Source: Aegilops tauschii subsp. strangulata
Taxonomy: Eukaryota > Streptophyta > Magnoliopsida > Poales > Poaceae
Direction: 5' to 3'
Assembly: GCF_002575655.3 (NCBI RefSeq)
Contig: NC_053037.3
Location: 140,379,207 to 140,443,206 of the forward strand
DNA length: 64,000 nt
The notes under the pieces were generated by a model, which ran no database searches, was not told the DNA's origin, and worked only from the letters and a program-made list of their open reading frames with translations. Both the position numbers and the translations under genes were made by a program. This document shows positions 1-12,289 of this stretch, piece by piece. How positions within the stretch are numbered: the first letter of the stretch is position 1; each line of letters opens with the position of its first letter.

Positions 1-576
1 CTAACTACGGACCCGTAGGTCTGTGGTAAACTACTCACGCATCATCGGAGGGCCAACAAGGATGATGAAGAACCCCTCCGATCGTTGCCCCCTCCGGCAA
101 GTGCCGGGAAAGGCCTCTAGATTGGATCTCGTGGTTCTGGAACTTGCGGTGGCATAAAAGTATTTCGTCGACTCCCCTAAGGGTTTTGGGATTTTAGAGT
201 ATTTATAGAGGCAGAGGTAGGTCAAACAGAGCCACGTGGGCCCCACTACCCACTAGGGTGCAAGAGGCCCCTGGCGCGCCCTGGTGCCTAGTGGCCCACT
301 GGCCCATCTTCTCATGGCCTCGAGAAGCTTCCAGGCTCTCTTCTTGCCAGAAAAAAAGTCTCCAAAAAGTTTAGTGGCATTTGGACTTCGTTTGGTATTG
401 ATATTCTACAAAGTAAAAAAACAAGCAAAAAATAGCAAGTGACATGGGGCACTAAGTTAATAGGTTAGTCCCAAAAAATGATATAAAGTTGCTAGTAAAT
501 GTATACAAAACATCCAATATTGACAATATAATAGCATGGAACAATAAAAAATTATAGATACATTGGAGATGTATCA
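1..576 (-). repeat. 3' LTR (partial) of the truncated Gypsy element
   Basis: On the minus strand the LTR begins TGATACATCTCC at 576 next to a polypurine tract. A TATAAATA box lies at 200-207 (minus). Between 250 and 294 is an inverted repeat (CCACTAGG ... CCTAGTGG) around a GGCGCGCC palindrome, just upstream of the TATA box in the direction of transcription. The same family is represented by the solo LTR at 56683-58259, which shares the opening bases and the ACCTATTxAC motif. Confidence 0.85.
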
Positions 577-905
577 AGCATCCCCAAGCTCGTCCTCGAG
601 TAGGTAAATGATAAAAACAGAATTTTTGATGTGGAATGCTACCTATCATTTTCATCACATATTATTTTCTTTTGTAGCATGGATATTTGGACTTTAAGTA
701 ATTCAAAGCAATAGTCTATCATTTGACATGAAGACATCAATACTCAAGCATATCAACAAGCAACCATGTCTTTCAAAATATCAATGCTAAAGCAAGTTAT
801 CCCTAGCCCATTATGCTCAATCATTGATCCATTCATGAAACACACTCAAATATTAGCTGCATCCAATGGACAAGTATGACAACAGTGTTCTAATTTGTAC
901 ATCCA

Positions 906-1128
906 GAAAAAATCTCCAAAAAGTTTCGTGGCATTTGGACTTTGTTTCGTATTGATATTCTGCAAAGTAAAAAACAAGCAAAAATAGCAACTGGCACTGG
1001 GCACTAAGTTAATAGGTTAGTCCCAAAAAATGATATAAAGTTGGTAGTAAATGTATATAAAACATCCAAGATTGATAATATAATAGCATGGAACAATCAA
1101 AAAGTATAGATACGTTGGAGACGTATCA
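906..1128 (-). repeat. 5' LTR fragment of the truncated Gypsy element
   Basis: This matches 350-576 closely and ends (minus-strand start) TGATACGTCTCC at 1128. It is cut off near 902-906 where the internal 3' region is joined. No primer binding site remains. Confidence 0.8.
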
Positions 1129-2121
1129 TGTTCTTACACTCAAAACAGGTAATATGACTCTTATCCTTCTTTGCAGAGATTGGTTTGTCCTGTGGGCACA
1201 TTCCCTTTCTCTTCCTGGACTTCTCGCTCCGATCAATCCTTCTAATTCCTATGGATCAAACTCCACTTCTTCTGTCAGGAAGTCTCCTAGATACTCTTGG
1301 CTTTCCTTCGTGCAATACCGTGAAAAATGTCCTTCTCCACATGAATAGCAGGCATGGGCGTAAAATCTGGTTAGGCCTTCTCCATCAGGGTCTTCAACAA
1401 CTTCCTTCATCACATGTTCTTCTAAACTTTCCCCGAGGGCTTCTTTCATGGCTTCCTTCTGCTGCTTGGTAATTTCTTGTACCTTGGGGTAAATTTGGCA
1501 CTGAGCTAGGTAATGAGTAGTTCCTTCACACAAGAAACAAGTCAATTGCCTAGTGGGGCATTCTTCCTCAGGGTGATGTTATTCACAATGAGGGCATCCA
1601 TCCTTGTGTTCTTCATGGGTGTGTCATATTTCTCTGCGGATCTTGCATGCACAAGGCTTCTTCATTTTACGGTCACATGGCTTTTGGATAAGACGAGACC
1701 TCGGTAGAATCGTCTTGAATTCTTCCCAAGCATTTGCTCCATTCCATCCTTGTATAGCTTGATGTATCTCTCGCCATCTTGCAACACCTTCTGTGATGTG
1801 TTGTAGGGTGTATGGATACATATACTCTCCTTCAATATGGTACTCCTTCATGCGATCTTCCACATTCTCTATCCATTGTGCTACCTCCAGCTGTGTCATC
1901 GATCTCGAAAATACAAGTCCATCTTCATTCATCATATATTGGTTCCAAGGGTTTTGGGACGAGATACAGAAGAGGGATAGCGAGATACACACAATACAAA
2001 CAATATAGTTTTGAAAATAAGTTTCTATTTGTGGCTGTCGGAAAACACACACAAATGACAGCTCACAAATCATCGTATATAACATGAGTGTATGACAGGG
2101 GTTTGGTCTTCTAAAAGCCAT
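1129..2121 (-). pseudogene. Gag-like protein with multiple zinc knuckles, broken
   Basis: This is the gag region of the long-LTR element, about 250 bp after its primer binding site. The frame from 2121 to 1249 on the minus strand stays in one register but carries a TGA at 1624-1626 and a TAA further on, so two nonsense codons split it. The C-terminal part shows nucleocapsid-type knuckles: CFLCEGTTHYLAQC (C-x2-C-x4-H-x4-C), CYSCGEGHFSRYC (C-x2-C-x3-H-x4-C) and an earlier CPHC...HPEEEC. After a further frame change another knuckle begins (CFECKN) and is cut by the inserted Gypsy element at 1129. Gag would package element RNA in cytoplasmic particles. The N-terminal portion has no motif I recognise. 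The start codon is uncertain; the Met-rich stretch before the NEDG residues is the likely one. Confidence 0.65.
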
Positions 2122-2370
2122 TTTGGGATTCTTCAGGGTCTTCGAAGTCTGCGATTATTGTAGCTTCAATCAATGTACTCTGAGGTGGTCCTCAGTTGAT
2201 TCTCTGTGTGGTCAAGAGGGAAAGGGGTATATTCTAACTATTTGAGGTAAGAGAGACTATTTGATAAAATAAGAAAATATGAGAAGTAAAGGATCTTTTG
2301 AAAATATAGTTTTAGAGATATCCAGTCCTAGGGCTTTCTAGTTTCTAGGGTTACGTCCTACAATCAACAT

Positions 2371-2384
2371 GTATTCTAATACCA
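2371..2384 (-). other. Primer binding site (degenerate initiator-Met tRNA type)
   Basis: The minus strand reads TGGTATTAGAATAC four bases after the LTR end at 2389. The first six bases and the AGA match the usual TGGTATCAGAGC type complementary to initiator-Met tRNA; the rest has drifted. Confidence 0.55.
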
Positions 2385-5015
2385 TCTCTGTAGAACCCCG
2401 ACCCAATACGGTCAAGTCTCTGTGCTTTGTGTGCCATCCCTGGATCAGTATGCTGGCACGCATAGTACTTCGATGAAATACCATAACATCACATGTAAAA
2501 TACGTACCGTTGATCTAGAGTATACCTTATATATGTCACAGCGGAAACATCAATAGGGGTGTGGAGTCCCATTAATGCCAAAGCAAGTTGAGTGTAGACC
2601 GTAACCCTATATCGTTACTCTTTCTTGTCGTAGAAATATCTGCAACATGAGACGTTGCAGCCGTGTAGGTTAGTACATTGAATGTACCGGCAAGATCACA
2701 TTAGAAAGTGGATGAAAGTCTATACTATATGCAAATATGGCTGGTAGGGCTCTAAGTTTATTTTTTTTGCGAAAAGAAGATTTTCCCTACAATAAAGGAG
2801 TCAAACGAAATATCACTACAAAAGTTGGTTGTTAATGAGATGGTTATGCCAACCAATTCTCATATCCCAAATTATTAATAAAGCCCACTCATTATTATTA
2901 ATTGTGTTGAGACTGGCTGATAGTATCATCTCCGATGCTCATGTCGTCCGTCACCGGGGACACGGCTATTGATTAGTTTAACACTCTATAGAGGTTTGTA
3001 CACTTTACCCGCAACATTTAATGACTCCCGTCATATCCCCGCATTGCCTGGTGTTTGAGAACGGGATGGTAGAAACATGGTCTTCCAGAGAGATCATCCG
3101 GCAGATGTCAGTGCCCATCCAATCCTACCATCCGTCTACATCTGCTAGCAATCTGACCAACCAGAGTCACGACTAAGGTCAACCAAGCCAGAGCCCATAA
3201 TTGCGGTTGCACACGTAAGCTTTCCGGGCTTGAAGTATCCATCCATCTCTTTGAGCTTGGGTGGCATTCTGTCGGCATGATCACAGGTAGATACCAGGAT
3301 TCCCGGGCATAACCATGATAGATATTAGGCTGCCAGATCCAATACCATTCCACCAAGAGGTATATTGAGTCCTTGAAGTCTTCAAGTCTTGATCACCATG
3401 CAGGTCTTGAATTATTAATCCTCACGACACTCTTGTATCACACATCCAACCCCCGTCTACTAGAGCATAGCAATAATGCAAGATAACGTCCCTTCCCGGA
3501 CAATGGTAACAGGGGTATGGTTTTCTCCTACCTCATGATACTAACTCAAGTTTCAAGCTCAATATAACTACTGGAGGAACATTGAAAAGGGTGACACTAG
3601 ATGTAATAAAATCGTAGGTAAGAAAAATATGGTCAAATTGAACTTGTCTGGTAAGTTGATGAAGATTCTAACGCTCTCAGAAATAACTTGGTACTACTCA
3701 TCATTCTCCGATGAAAATCTATATAGTCAAACAATATTCACATAAGCAAACATACTAGCAAGCATTCTAGCAATCAAAAATAACAATCAACAAATAAAAG
3801 CAATAAAGAAATCAATAATAAAACCAAATAAGAATCCAAAGAAAACTCTAAAAGAAAAATATAAGGAAATGACTAAAGAACCAAAGTTTTTGTCCTAATT
3901 AAAATTAATAGCAAATAAAATTATAAAATAATAATATAAAAGAAAAGAAAATATAAAACAACTAAGTTAACATAAAGAATTTTTTCGTAAAATTTTATTA
4001 GCAAAAAGAAACAAATTAAAAACTATTATAAAACTCTAATTCTTACCTAAACAAGTTTTAAAGCTAAACAAAAGTAAATACAATTTTTAAAGCCTATACA
4101 TTTTTTTCTACTGTTGACTAACAGAAACATAAAACAATTTGTCAAAAGTGATAAAAAAATAAATTAAAACAATTAAAAACAAAGATATAAAAGTAAAACA
4201 GGAACAAAGTCAAAACAGTACTGTTTTTGCTAAAAACCTAGTTTATACTATTCTAAAATTACCCAAATTACTCCTGCTGCAAAACAATACAACTAGTGAC
4301 GAGGAGCAAAAATAATTAAATCAAAATCTATTCTTTAACTCAAGTTATTCACAAACTAGTATTTGAAGCAAATTTGAGCAAACTCAAATTCAAACTATTC
4401 AAAATTGAAAACAAATTGTAGAAACGGAAACTACAAGAAATTATAAAACTAATGCAAAAAGAATCACTAAATTTGGGCGTAAAACATAGAAGATATTCAA
4501 TTTCTAAAAAGGAACTAATCTGAAATATAAACGAAAAAATAAAAAAAATAAAAACACTAAGCATGGGCTAAGGTGCCACGTGGCGCTAAGCTACTGGATA
4601 CGGGGAGTGCGCGATTTGAGTTGCGGGCGGTCGACCGAATACTAAAAAACGTTTTGGCGTTTTAAATTAAACAGCGGATCTGCAAGGGCCGTCAGATCGA
4701 GATCTGAGGTTGGGGGAGGGTGGCTGTTAAGAGAGAGGGCGCGGATGGACGGTGGCTTACAGCGGGTTGACATTGGTGGCGGCGGTGGTGGCGGGTCGGG
4801 CGTTGCTCCGGGCGTCAACGAGCTCTAGGCGATGGTCGTCGAGCAGCAGGGAAGCTAGGGCGGCTCGGTCTGGTCTCGGGTGTCGCTAAGGGGGTCGGGG
4901 TGGTGCAACACGGCGGTAATGGCGGCGGCGTTCGGCAAGTCCTGCGAGCCGTCGAGGAAACATGGGGGAGGGGGTTGGCGTGGAGTTTTTGCCGAAAAGG
5001 AGGTGTTGTCCTTGG

Positions 5016-5023
5016 TATTTATA
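5016..5023 (-). promoter_or_regulatory. TATA box of the long LTR
   Basis: The minus strand reads TATAAATA in a GC-rich setting. It would place the element's transcription start near 4990. Confidence 0.5.
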
Positions 5024-5117
5024 GGCTGAGATACTTGGAGGAGGGCTCGAGCACCAGAGGAAGGGAATCCAAGGCGGGGCAGGGTTGCCGCGGTGGCGCT
5101 CCGGCGAGAAGGAAGGA

Positions 5118-5186
5118 AAGAAGAAGAAGAAGAAGAAGAAGAAGAAGAAGAAGAAGAAGAAGAAGAAGAAGAAGAAGAAGAAGAAG
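5118..5186. repeat. AAG/CTT trinucleotide microsatellite, about 23 units
   Basis: There is an almost perfect run of AAG on the plus strand inside the long LTR. It generates artefactual poly-Glu, poly-Arg and poly-Leu frames in three registers, none of them real genes. It is likely polymorphic. Confidence 0.95.
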
Positions 5187-6951
5187 GAAAGAAGAGATTC
5201 GTCGGTCAGTGGGTCCCATCGGTCAGAGAGAGAGGGAAAGAAGGAAAGGGATGGGTGACTGGACGAAAAGAGATTCGGGCGTGAGCGAACTAGCTGGGCT
5301 AGCCTGTGCTATTTGGGCCAAAAGGCATCGGCCGTAATTTTTCTGTTTTAAAAATGAAACACGGAAAGAAAACAAAATAAATAAAAACTTTATATAGACA
5401 TATTATATACCAAAATGTTTAGAAATGGATTTCCTAAAACATGAACCATTTCCAAAGTTAAATAAAATCTACAAAAATTCAAATAATGCAAACAGTGCTA
5501 CCGTTGCATTTAAAATAAATAAAATTTATTTTTAAAATACCAAAATGATTTCAAATTAATTTTTCTCCACTTTTCTATTGAAGGGAATCATGTTACCCTA
5601 TTTTCCATATATTTCATTTTTGGAGAAAAATAATTTGAATAAAAACCAAATAACTCATAAGTGGTTTTAATTTGAATTTCAAACCACTTTCAAATCTTTT
5701 TTGTTTTTCCTTATTCAAATATATTTCAAATGCCTCTGAGTTTTGAAGTGTCATATTACTTCTCTCATTTGAATAACTTTCAGTGAATTTGAAATTTGGA
5801 AATTCAAATAACTTCAAATGGAAGGTGAGTTTCAAATAACATCAAATTGACTTTCAAAATGATTCTTTGAAACCTCCAACTCTCTTTCTTAAAATTTGAA
5901 GAAGTCATTTTATCTTCTCTCACGAAACTCGTTGAGTTGCATAAAGTTTATGAATTTGAAATATTTTCCACATCAAATTCAAATCCTTTCCAATCCCTTT
6001 TCTTTTCTTTAAAAGGAAGAAGTCTTATTATCTTCACTCTAGGGTTTCGTGATGAAATGAATTTGAATTCGTGGAACCAAATGCAAAGATGAAAGTTTGG
6101 GAGAGTCCTTTCATTGCCTCTCATTCAACTTTCAAAAAGTTTCAAATTCCACTCAATTTCACACAATCAATCACACGACAATTAAACAAACACTCTAAAT
6201 TATTTATTTAATATAACATTCCAAAATTTAGAATTTTGGGATGTCACAATAGTGATTCTGAAAGAAAACGTTTTACGGAAGAGTTTTGTAGGAATGGAAG
6301 AATTTATCTTGTCAAATCTTCTTGTTAGTAACAATACTTAAAGTATAAATGGATTACAATGGTGAGTGTTCTATATATATAACAGATGAGTAACAAAACT
6401 ATTTTGAAAAGATTTCAAACAGGATGTACATAAGATAAAACCAAAAGGTTTTGTTAGGAATACCAGAATGACATAAATATTTCAAGCCATGTGTATGATT
6501 TGAAATAAAGTATCAAGTAGATAGAATCTGATGAAGTAATTGGAGAATTTAAACTTTATCAATAATCTTGTGGATACAAGAAGTTTAGTGGGAGCTCTAT
6601 GGCATATCTGATCTTACATATGTATGACATATCACTTTATCAGAAATAATATAAAGTATATTAGCACAAAAGATTAAAATCATGTAGGACTTAGAATTAT
6701 TGGATGAAAATCTATAACGATAGATTAAAACATTTGATTGTGCTAAGACATGAGCTGTGACAAAAGTTTTAAAGAAGTTCAAAAGAACAAAATATTTTCT
6801 CAAAATGTCACATAGCATAGCATTGTGCAGAAATCAATATTGAAAAACAATTGATGAGCGTGCGTGGATGAATAGAGTTCAATTTGCTTCAGAGATTGAA
6901 TTCATCGCGTGTGCTATCAAATGTACAAAGCAATATGTTTCGTATAAACTA

Positions 6952-7074
6952 CTCCCTCCGTCCGAAAATACTTGTTGTCAAAATGGACAAAAAGGGATGT
7001 ATCTAGAACTAAAATACATCTAGATACACCCCCTTTTGTTCATTTTGATGGCAAGTATTTCCGAACGGAGGGAG
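6952..7074. mobile_element. Stowaway (Tc1/Mariner) MITE, 123 bp
   Basis: The terminal inverted repeats are CTCCCTCCGTCCGAAAATA and TATTTCCGAACGGAGGGAG, flanked by the TA target duplication (6950-6951 and 7075-7076). The interior carries a second inverted pair around TGTATCTAGA/TCTAGATACA. It is non-coding and needs a mariner transposase in trans. Confidence 0.95.
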
Positions 7075-7667
7075 TAATTGTTAGTAGTAAGTACTATAGT
7101 GATCCTAGAGAGGTTCACTAGGGTGATTGCTTAAAGATTAAGTACCTCAGTTGGACGAAAGGTTTTGCTTCTTGTCCATGGAGGAGATGAAGAGGTTGTT
7201 GTAAATAGTTACACAAATTGTTTGTTGTAAAGGTTACACAAGACAACTTCATGACTAATATAAATAAACTATCGGGGTATAAGTTTTGAAACAGTTTCAG
7301 AAAATGAACATAAATGTGGATTTTATAAATGATATAGATTGAGGCTTGAGAAGTTTTCAATAGAATATAATCTGGATCAACAAAAGATTATTGATAGACT
7401 ATGGTGTAGTTCCAAATGAAAATGGACTATATGGAGATATAGTGTTACTATAAAATGAACTATATAGACATATATTATTACAATTAATGTAACATAAGAA
7501 TTACATAGAAAAATTAGATATTACCGACACGAATAACATTAAGATTTGAAGAGTATCAGATTCGGTGACGAAGGCTCTAACAGTAGCAAAGCATGAGCAA
7601 CACCAGATAGCCATGGATGTTAGAAAAACATGCAACATGATTATTGACTCTAGTGCAAGTGGGAGAT

Positions 7668-9391
7668 TGTTGGAAATATTCCCTAGTGGCAATAATATTT
7701 CTATTATTATATTTGTGTATTCATAATTAAGAGTTTATATTCTATGCTATAACAGCTATGATCCTGGAATATGCACGTGTGGAATGATAAACTGTTAAAT
7801 AAAAGGTTCCTAGTGTTGCCTCTAGGACTAGCTCAAGTGTTGTTGGTGATCATGTTTTCCGGATCTTAGGGTAATGTTAAGTATAAATGATGGTCCTAAA
7901 ACAACATTGAGATTATGACCTTGGAAGAACGATCATATTGAATCGACCCAAACTTGTCTGTTATGAATTGAGTTTATATCGTCTGTAATCAGTTGTAATA
8001 ACACAGAGTGTTAACATGTCATTTTGCTCCTTAGACCAAGAGAGTATCGTAGTCACTTCTTACCGTACGTTGGGATTTGGGGTTGCTCCAACGTCACCTG
8101 TAACACAGTGATCATAACAACAACTTCCAGGTTCATCGGAAAGTTTGACAAGGGACTAGATGGCTCGAGTGTGGGATTTTCTCCTCCGACGATGGAGAGA
8201 TATTCTTAGTGCCCTCTCGGTGTGACGACATCCATCATCGTCTGGACAAACACAGGTGACTATGTGATGGGGATGCCAGAACACAACAATGAGAAAGAAG
8301 AACAAAACCAGTAACGAGGATAACGGTATAGTAAACATGTGATGACTCGGGAGAATACCGATGCATCCCGGGTTTTGTGAAGTATCGCAAAGCAAAGGGA
8401 ACATCACATGATAAATAAATGTTCACTCGAATATCATTCATGTGCTCATAGGGATCGATATGGACGTCCACCGTTCCGCTATCGGTCATTGAACAAACGG
8501 TTCCGTTCATGTCTATGAGTTAACCGAACCTACGGGGTCACAAGCTTAAGGCAATCACGATCTACTGAGTGTTAGTAGGACGGGAGCGATGAGAATATAT
8601 TTGTGGAATTGTTTCATAAATATTCGAAATAGTTTCGAGAGGATCTGAAAGCGTTTCGGGGTCACCGGAAGGGTACCGCATGTTTCTAGAAATGTTCTGG
8701 TGCGAGGACACTTTGACTGGGCCAAGGGGTAAGGCCCACAAGGCTTTAGGTTGGTGCAAAAGGGGTTTTGCGGAGGTCAGGGACCCGAGGCCGAGGTCCG
8801 TGGCATTTCCCGAAACGCAAGGAACCTTGGCGTATCGTGTTGGAAACCGAGGAGGACTCTTTCTTGTGTTCCAAGCCGACTTCGGGGACGCCCTCTCCCC
8901 AAGTTACGACCCCAAGGCTCAACATATAAATAGAGGGGCAGAGCTGGCCCCTAGGGCACAAGTTTTTGGAGCCTCCTCTAGTTCTCTCTAGTTCTAGGCC
9001 CAGTTGATCATAGTTGATCTAATTAGAGCTTGACCTAGACCCTCTAATCCTCACAATTAGAAGCCCAGTGTTGTTCTAATCTCCTCCCTCTAATTCTCCG
9101 GCATGATTAGCTCTGGACGGTGAAGCGCGTCGTGAAGGTTGCACGCTTGCAACCAATTAGAGGGGACATGCTTTTGGTCTTCAATTCGATGGAATGTTCG
9201 TGGGCGGTTCGCGGGATCGTTCATCGATGGTTCGAGGGACTCCTAGTACGATCTACACCGACACGTTCTTGTTCCACTGCAACTCGGTGACGGTAATGAT
9301 CGTGATCCCAACCCTTAGTGCATCTTCATATTGATCTTGGGTGTGCGTAGGTGCGATTCTTTTTGTTTTCTACTATGTTTCCCAATAGTCA
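7668..9391 (+). repeat. 3' LTR of the Copia remnant
   Basis: It starts TGTTGGAAATATTCCC after the polypurine tract and ends near 9387-9391 in TTTCCCAATAGTCA, where the usual final CA is blurred, so the right border is uncertain by about 5 bp. A TATAAATA box is at 8925-8932. Its opening resembles the TGTTGGAAATATG start of the Angela/WIS/BARE group but the body is clearly different. Confidence 0.75.
8925..8932 (+). promoter_or_regulatory. TATA box of the Copia 3' LTR
   Basis: TATAAATA is preceded by GGCTCAACA and followed by GAGGGGCAGAG, typical of LTR promoters in this group. Confidence 0.55.
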
Positions 9392-9393
9392 CA

Positions 9394-9528
9394 TCACAAA
9401 TATATGGTTGTAAGCATTAATTTCTTCATACCCATGCCTATTTTATTATACGTGTTTTCAGTGTCAGCTTGATTTACGATCCAGTCAAAAGCTGGAATTA
9501 ATTCTTCAGCAAAATCTTGTTTGAGACC
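9394..9528 (-). pseudogene. Possible exon remnant of unknown origin
   Basis: There is a 44-codon minus-strand frame bounded by stops. It begins GLKQDFAEEL and continues with IPAFDWIVNQ, and its composition looks like real protein. It stops a few bases from the end of the Copia LTR, so the insertion may have cut a gene here. I do not recognise the family and no further exon was found. It could be chance. Confidence 0.2.
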
Positions 9529-12289
9529 CTAGCTTAAAGGGCACCGTCCTCCCATGGATTCAATAACTCAAGTTCACCTCTCGGGAAAAAGACGAAAATC
9601 TTTTCTGCTCCTTTTATGGATCACCAAAGGAAGTAATCAATAAGAACAACTGATACACCTCCATCATAAAATTTTAGGTCTCATTCTCTAGAAAAGCCAT
9701 CATACATCAACAAAGAAGCCTAAGTATTACATACACAACAATCAAATATAGGATCAATACGATTGAAATTTAGTGCTTCTGGAAACCCTGCCATGGCAAC
9801 AACAATTACGGCCATGGCATCCATGGAGGGAAAAATTGCTGCCATGACACCACTTTCTGCCGCTCTAATCCTATCACCCTCCCACGATAACTGCAACAGC
9901 TGCTTGGCCCTCCCAAGCGAACCTGACCAACGAGGCCGATGGGCTGAACCGTATGGCACGGAGCAAGAAAATGGAAAATGAGGCACCATCACATCAACAC
10001 ACCGCCCCGAGAAGAAGCAAGCACACATCTCAAGCTACAACTCACAAAACCTGCAACCACAATGAATTGATCCATGCCATGCACTTTAGAAGGCACCTAC
10101 CTCGGGCACAGCCTCCATGGCACTGCCCTCTTCGTTGTGCAGAAGACGCTACACCGACCCACCCTCACACCAAAGAAATTCCACCTCGGGTGCCAAGCCA
10201 GCGCACGACCAACTTATAGGAAAAGACTATCGTCTTAAGGAAATGACTAAACACGATCGAAAGGAAAGCATGTGCTGCCTGGATACGCGGACCAGGCTCA
10301 CGCGCGTCCCTGGGTAGAACACAACATTGCTTTTCTGGACGTGTGTACCCAGCTCGCGAGGCTAGGCATGTGAGGCGCAGCCAGCCAAGCGCCAACGCAG
10401 GCCCGTTGGTGCGATCAACCCGATACGACGAGGGGCACGGCGCATACCCAGCCTGATCGCACCGAACGGGCTCGTCTGGTGCGACCACACTCGAGCGCGC
10501 GGTCGTGCCACATGCCCGCCTGGAGCGACCTGACCAAACCAAGTGACTTACAGGTGGGTCAGACAAGGCTCTCGCGCGTGCACAGGGGCGCGCGCCACCC
10601 AATGATGGTGGCCCCGGGCACTCCAAGCGGTCCACCCTTCATGGACCTCCCAGCCGGGTCGCCCGGGCATGCGTCGTCCAGGAAGATTAGACGACATGGA
10701 CCGTCCCAAAAGGCTCCGACATGGCGCGAATGGACGAACCCAAGACACCAATAGAAGGGGTCGGCTAGGGCGTCGCATCCGAGTGCATGCGCAACAAAGG
10801 GCTTCCAATGATGGTGGCCCTGCGCGCCCCAACGGTCCACCCGTCATATACCGCCTAGCCGGGCTGCCCGGGTCCGAGCCGTCCGAGCAGATCGGCGGCT
10901 CGGAGCACCCCCGAGAGGCCCCCGAGGCACGCCAGCTGGAAATCGACGGCTCGAAGGGCACTCTCGCCCGTGAAGTGCCCAGGGAGACATGTACTCCGTC
11001 ATCCTTTATAGGAGTAATATCACTACCTCACCTAGGTCTTAAAAAGTTCATCCACATGACTAGAAAGTGGTTCCCTTGTAAGATAGGTTAGTATAAATAA
11101 CATTCAAACCTAAGCAAGTCTTGTTGTAACATAATAGAAAAGATACCACACAATTCTAGAGCTCCCACGTAGTTATTGTCCATTGTTGAGTGGTGGATAA
11201 GTGTAGCTACTTGTGCAGGTGGAGCTCAATCTTAACCTATTTCTGCTAAACTGCAGGTATATCAAACAGTACATTTGAAACAAATGCATCCAATATGCCT
11301 ATGAGATCTGATGGGGGATGGTTAGATTTTATGGGTCTTGTCCCACTAAATCTTGTACCTCGACCTAGTTGAAATGTTAAAATCTCAAGGGCCTATTTGA
11401 GTCGCATGAAAGTGTGTTCGTTTAGTACCATATTGCTAGTGAAGTGGAAGAATCACCAACATAAAAGGTGAATTGTTCTGCTACTCTTTGTAGCATGAGA
11501 AAAGAGAGCAATGACATAAAAGGCGAATTGTTCACGCAGTAAGACACATAAAAGGTGAATTCTCATGCCATGCCAAGCAACGTGCGCGCGGCATGGCGCG
11601 TTCCGTGAATCGAGTTTGAGTTCGAGCTAATGTTATGTGTCTTACTGGAAGAACTAATTTTTTGCATGGCAGTACTCAAGTTCGTTGTGGACACGTTTTG
11701 TACTTTCAGAGAGTTCTTCCACTACATGTCAGTTGCATCTTTCACTCTCTGAACACGTCCCCTCTATGTAGACGAGATACAGAGGAGAGAGGCAACGCCT
11801 AGCAGAACACACACACTTGTCGAGTTCTCTCTATGATGAGTTGCTTCTCCGGTGATCCCATCCAAACTATTGCGTGCACAACCATCCGAGAGAGCAGGCC
11901 TCTGAACCCTTGAGAACCTGCATCGGGTGAGGGGTGATAAAGTTATTTTGGGGAGCTTTACTCGCGCAAGTTCGACTATATAGTTGATGTTCGTCCCCCT
12001 AGTTCGACTACTTGCTCTACGGTGGACGACCACCTTGTCTTCACCATCATGGCCGAACATGCTGCTGCACCGCAGTTTTCGGTGCCCTCGTAAGATCTTA
12101 CCCTCTCTCATCACATTTGCGTTTGATCCATACGCCCGTAGTAATCTTGTTATCATGCATTCATGCTAATCTAAATTTAAGCTTAATCAAAATCTTTCTA
12201 ATTTCATAACATATTTCTAGTATAGTAAGTATGTGCTTTGTATGCACTTGATCTAGTATCATCTTACCATGATTAAAGATGCTCTGTAA
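9529..12289. other. Unassigned intergenic sequence
   Basis: No gene, LTR or terminal repeat was recognised over 2.7 kb. 10290-10990 is GC-rich with open frames on both strands that look like composition artefacts. It contains an imperfect direct repeat (10597 and 10804). 11460-11570 has three copies of a CATAAAAGGxGAATT motif. 11600-12200 has no clear structure. Confidence 0.6.
10597..10885. repeat. Imperfect direct repeat of about 80 bp, spaced 207 bp
   Basis: Both copies begin CCAATGATGGTGGCCC (10597 and 10804), continue with a GGTCCACCC(T/G)TCAT block and end in a GCCGGG(T/C)(C/T)GCCCGGG block. The second copy differs at a number of positions. The surrounding GC-rich frames are derived from it. 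Confidence 0.6.

Larger units (their letters stand above)
1..1128 (-). mobile_element. Truncated Gypsy-type LTR retrotransposon (3' LTR, short internal piece, start of 5' LTR)
   Basis: Read on the minus strand, the element starts at 1128 with TGATACGTCTCC, runs for about 225 bp of 5' LTR, jumps near 902-906 into the 3' end of an internal region, passes a purine-rich polypurine tract (577-591, GAGCTTGGGGATGCT) and enters a second LTR at 576 that leaves the window at base 1. The two LTR copies share the stretch around 344-576 and 902-1128 almost base for base. The rest of the 5' LTR and nearly all coding sequence are gone. The shared CCAGAAAAAA at the break suggests a microhomology-mediated deletion. 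It sits inside the gag of the neighbouring minus-strand element. The target duplication cannot be checked because the left end is outside the window. Confidence 0.85.
1129..6248 (-). mobile_element. LTR retrotransposon with a 3.9-kb LTR (left part interrupted and outside the window)
   Basis: On the minus strand a long LTR starts TGTGACATCCC at 6248 and ends at 2389 (the + strand begins TGTAGAACCCC there). It is followed at once by a degenerate primer binding site TGGTATTAGAATAC (2371-2384) and a gag-like frame with zinc knuckles. The element interrupts a Copia retrotransposon at 6249; the bases ATAGT at 6249-6253 would be one copy of its target duplication. The internal part is broken at 1129 by the Gypsy remnant. 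No pol is visible in the window, so the superfamily is not proven; the zinc-knuckle gag fits an LTR element of Gypsy or unclassified type. Confidence 0.75.
2389..6248 (-). repeat. Long LTR (3860 bp), TG...CA
   Basis: The terminal bases on the minus strand are TGTGACATCCC...GGGGTTCTACA. A TATAAATA box lies on the minus strand at 5016-5023, which divides the LTR into a U3 of about 1.2 kb and an R-U5 of about 2.6 kb. It includes an AAG-repeat microsatellite (5118-5186) and a very AT-rich block (about 3700-4560). There is no credible conserved open frame inside. Confidence 0.75.
6249..9391 (+). mobile_element. Copia-type retrotransposon, 3' remnant (end of pol plus 3' LTR)
   Basis: The internal part 6249-7667 is decayed but shows the RNase H C-terminal end: a frame near 6885-6950 resembles the acidic (A)E(I/A)E(F/Y)IA motif, and 7540-7640 reads like the VTKALTxxKHEQH...M tail. 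It ends in a polypurine tract CAAGTGGGAGAT (7655-7666) directly followed by an LTR starting TGTTGGAAATATTCCC at 7668. The 5' part lies beyond the inserted long-LTR element or is lost. A Stowaway MITE sits in the internal part. Confidence 0.75.

Noticed and set aside
4900..5337. Open frames of 60-145 codons rich in Arg, Glu or Leu
   Set aside because: All are translations of the AAG microsatellite inside the long LTR and its GC-rich flank; no domain, and three registers are open at once.
9720..10028. Open frames on both strands around 9720-10030
   Set aside because: No recognisable domain, no splice context and no neighbouring gene structure.
10165..10961. Overlapping long frames on both strands in GC-rich sequence
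   Set aside because: No motif; open on both strands; explained by composition and an imperfect direct repeat.
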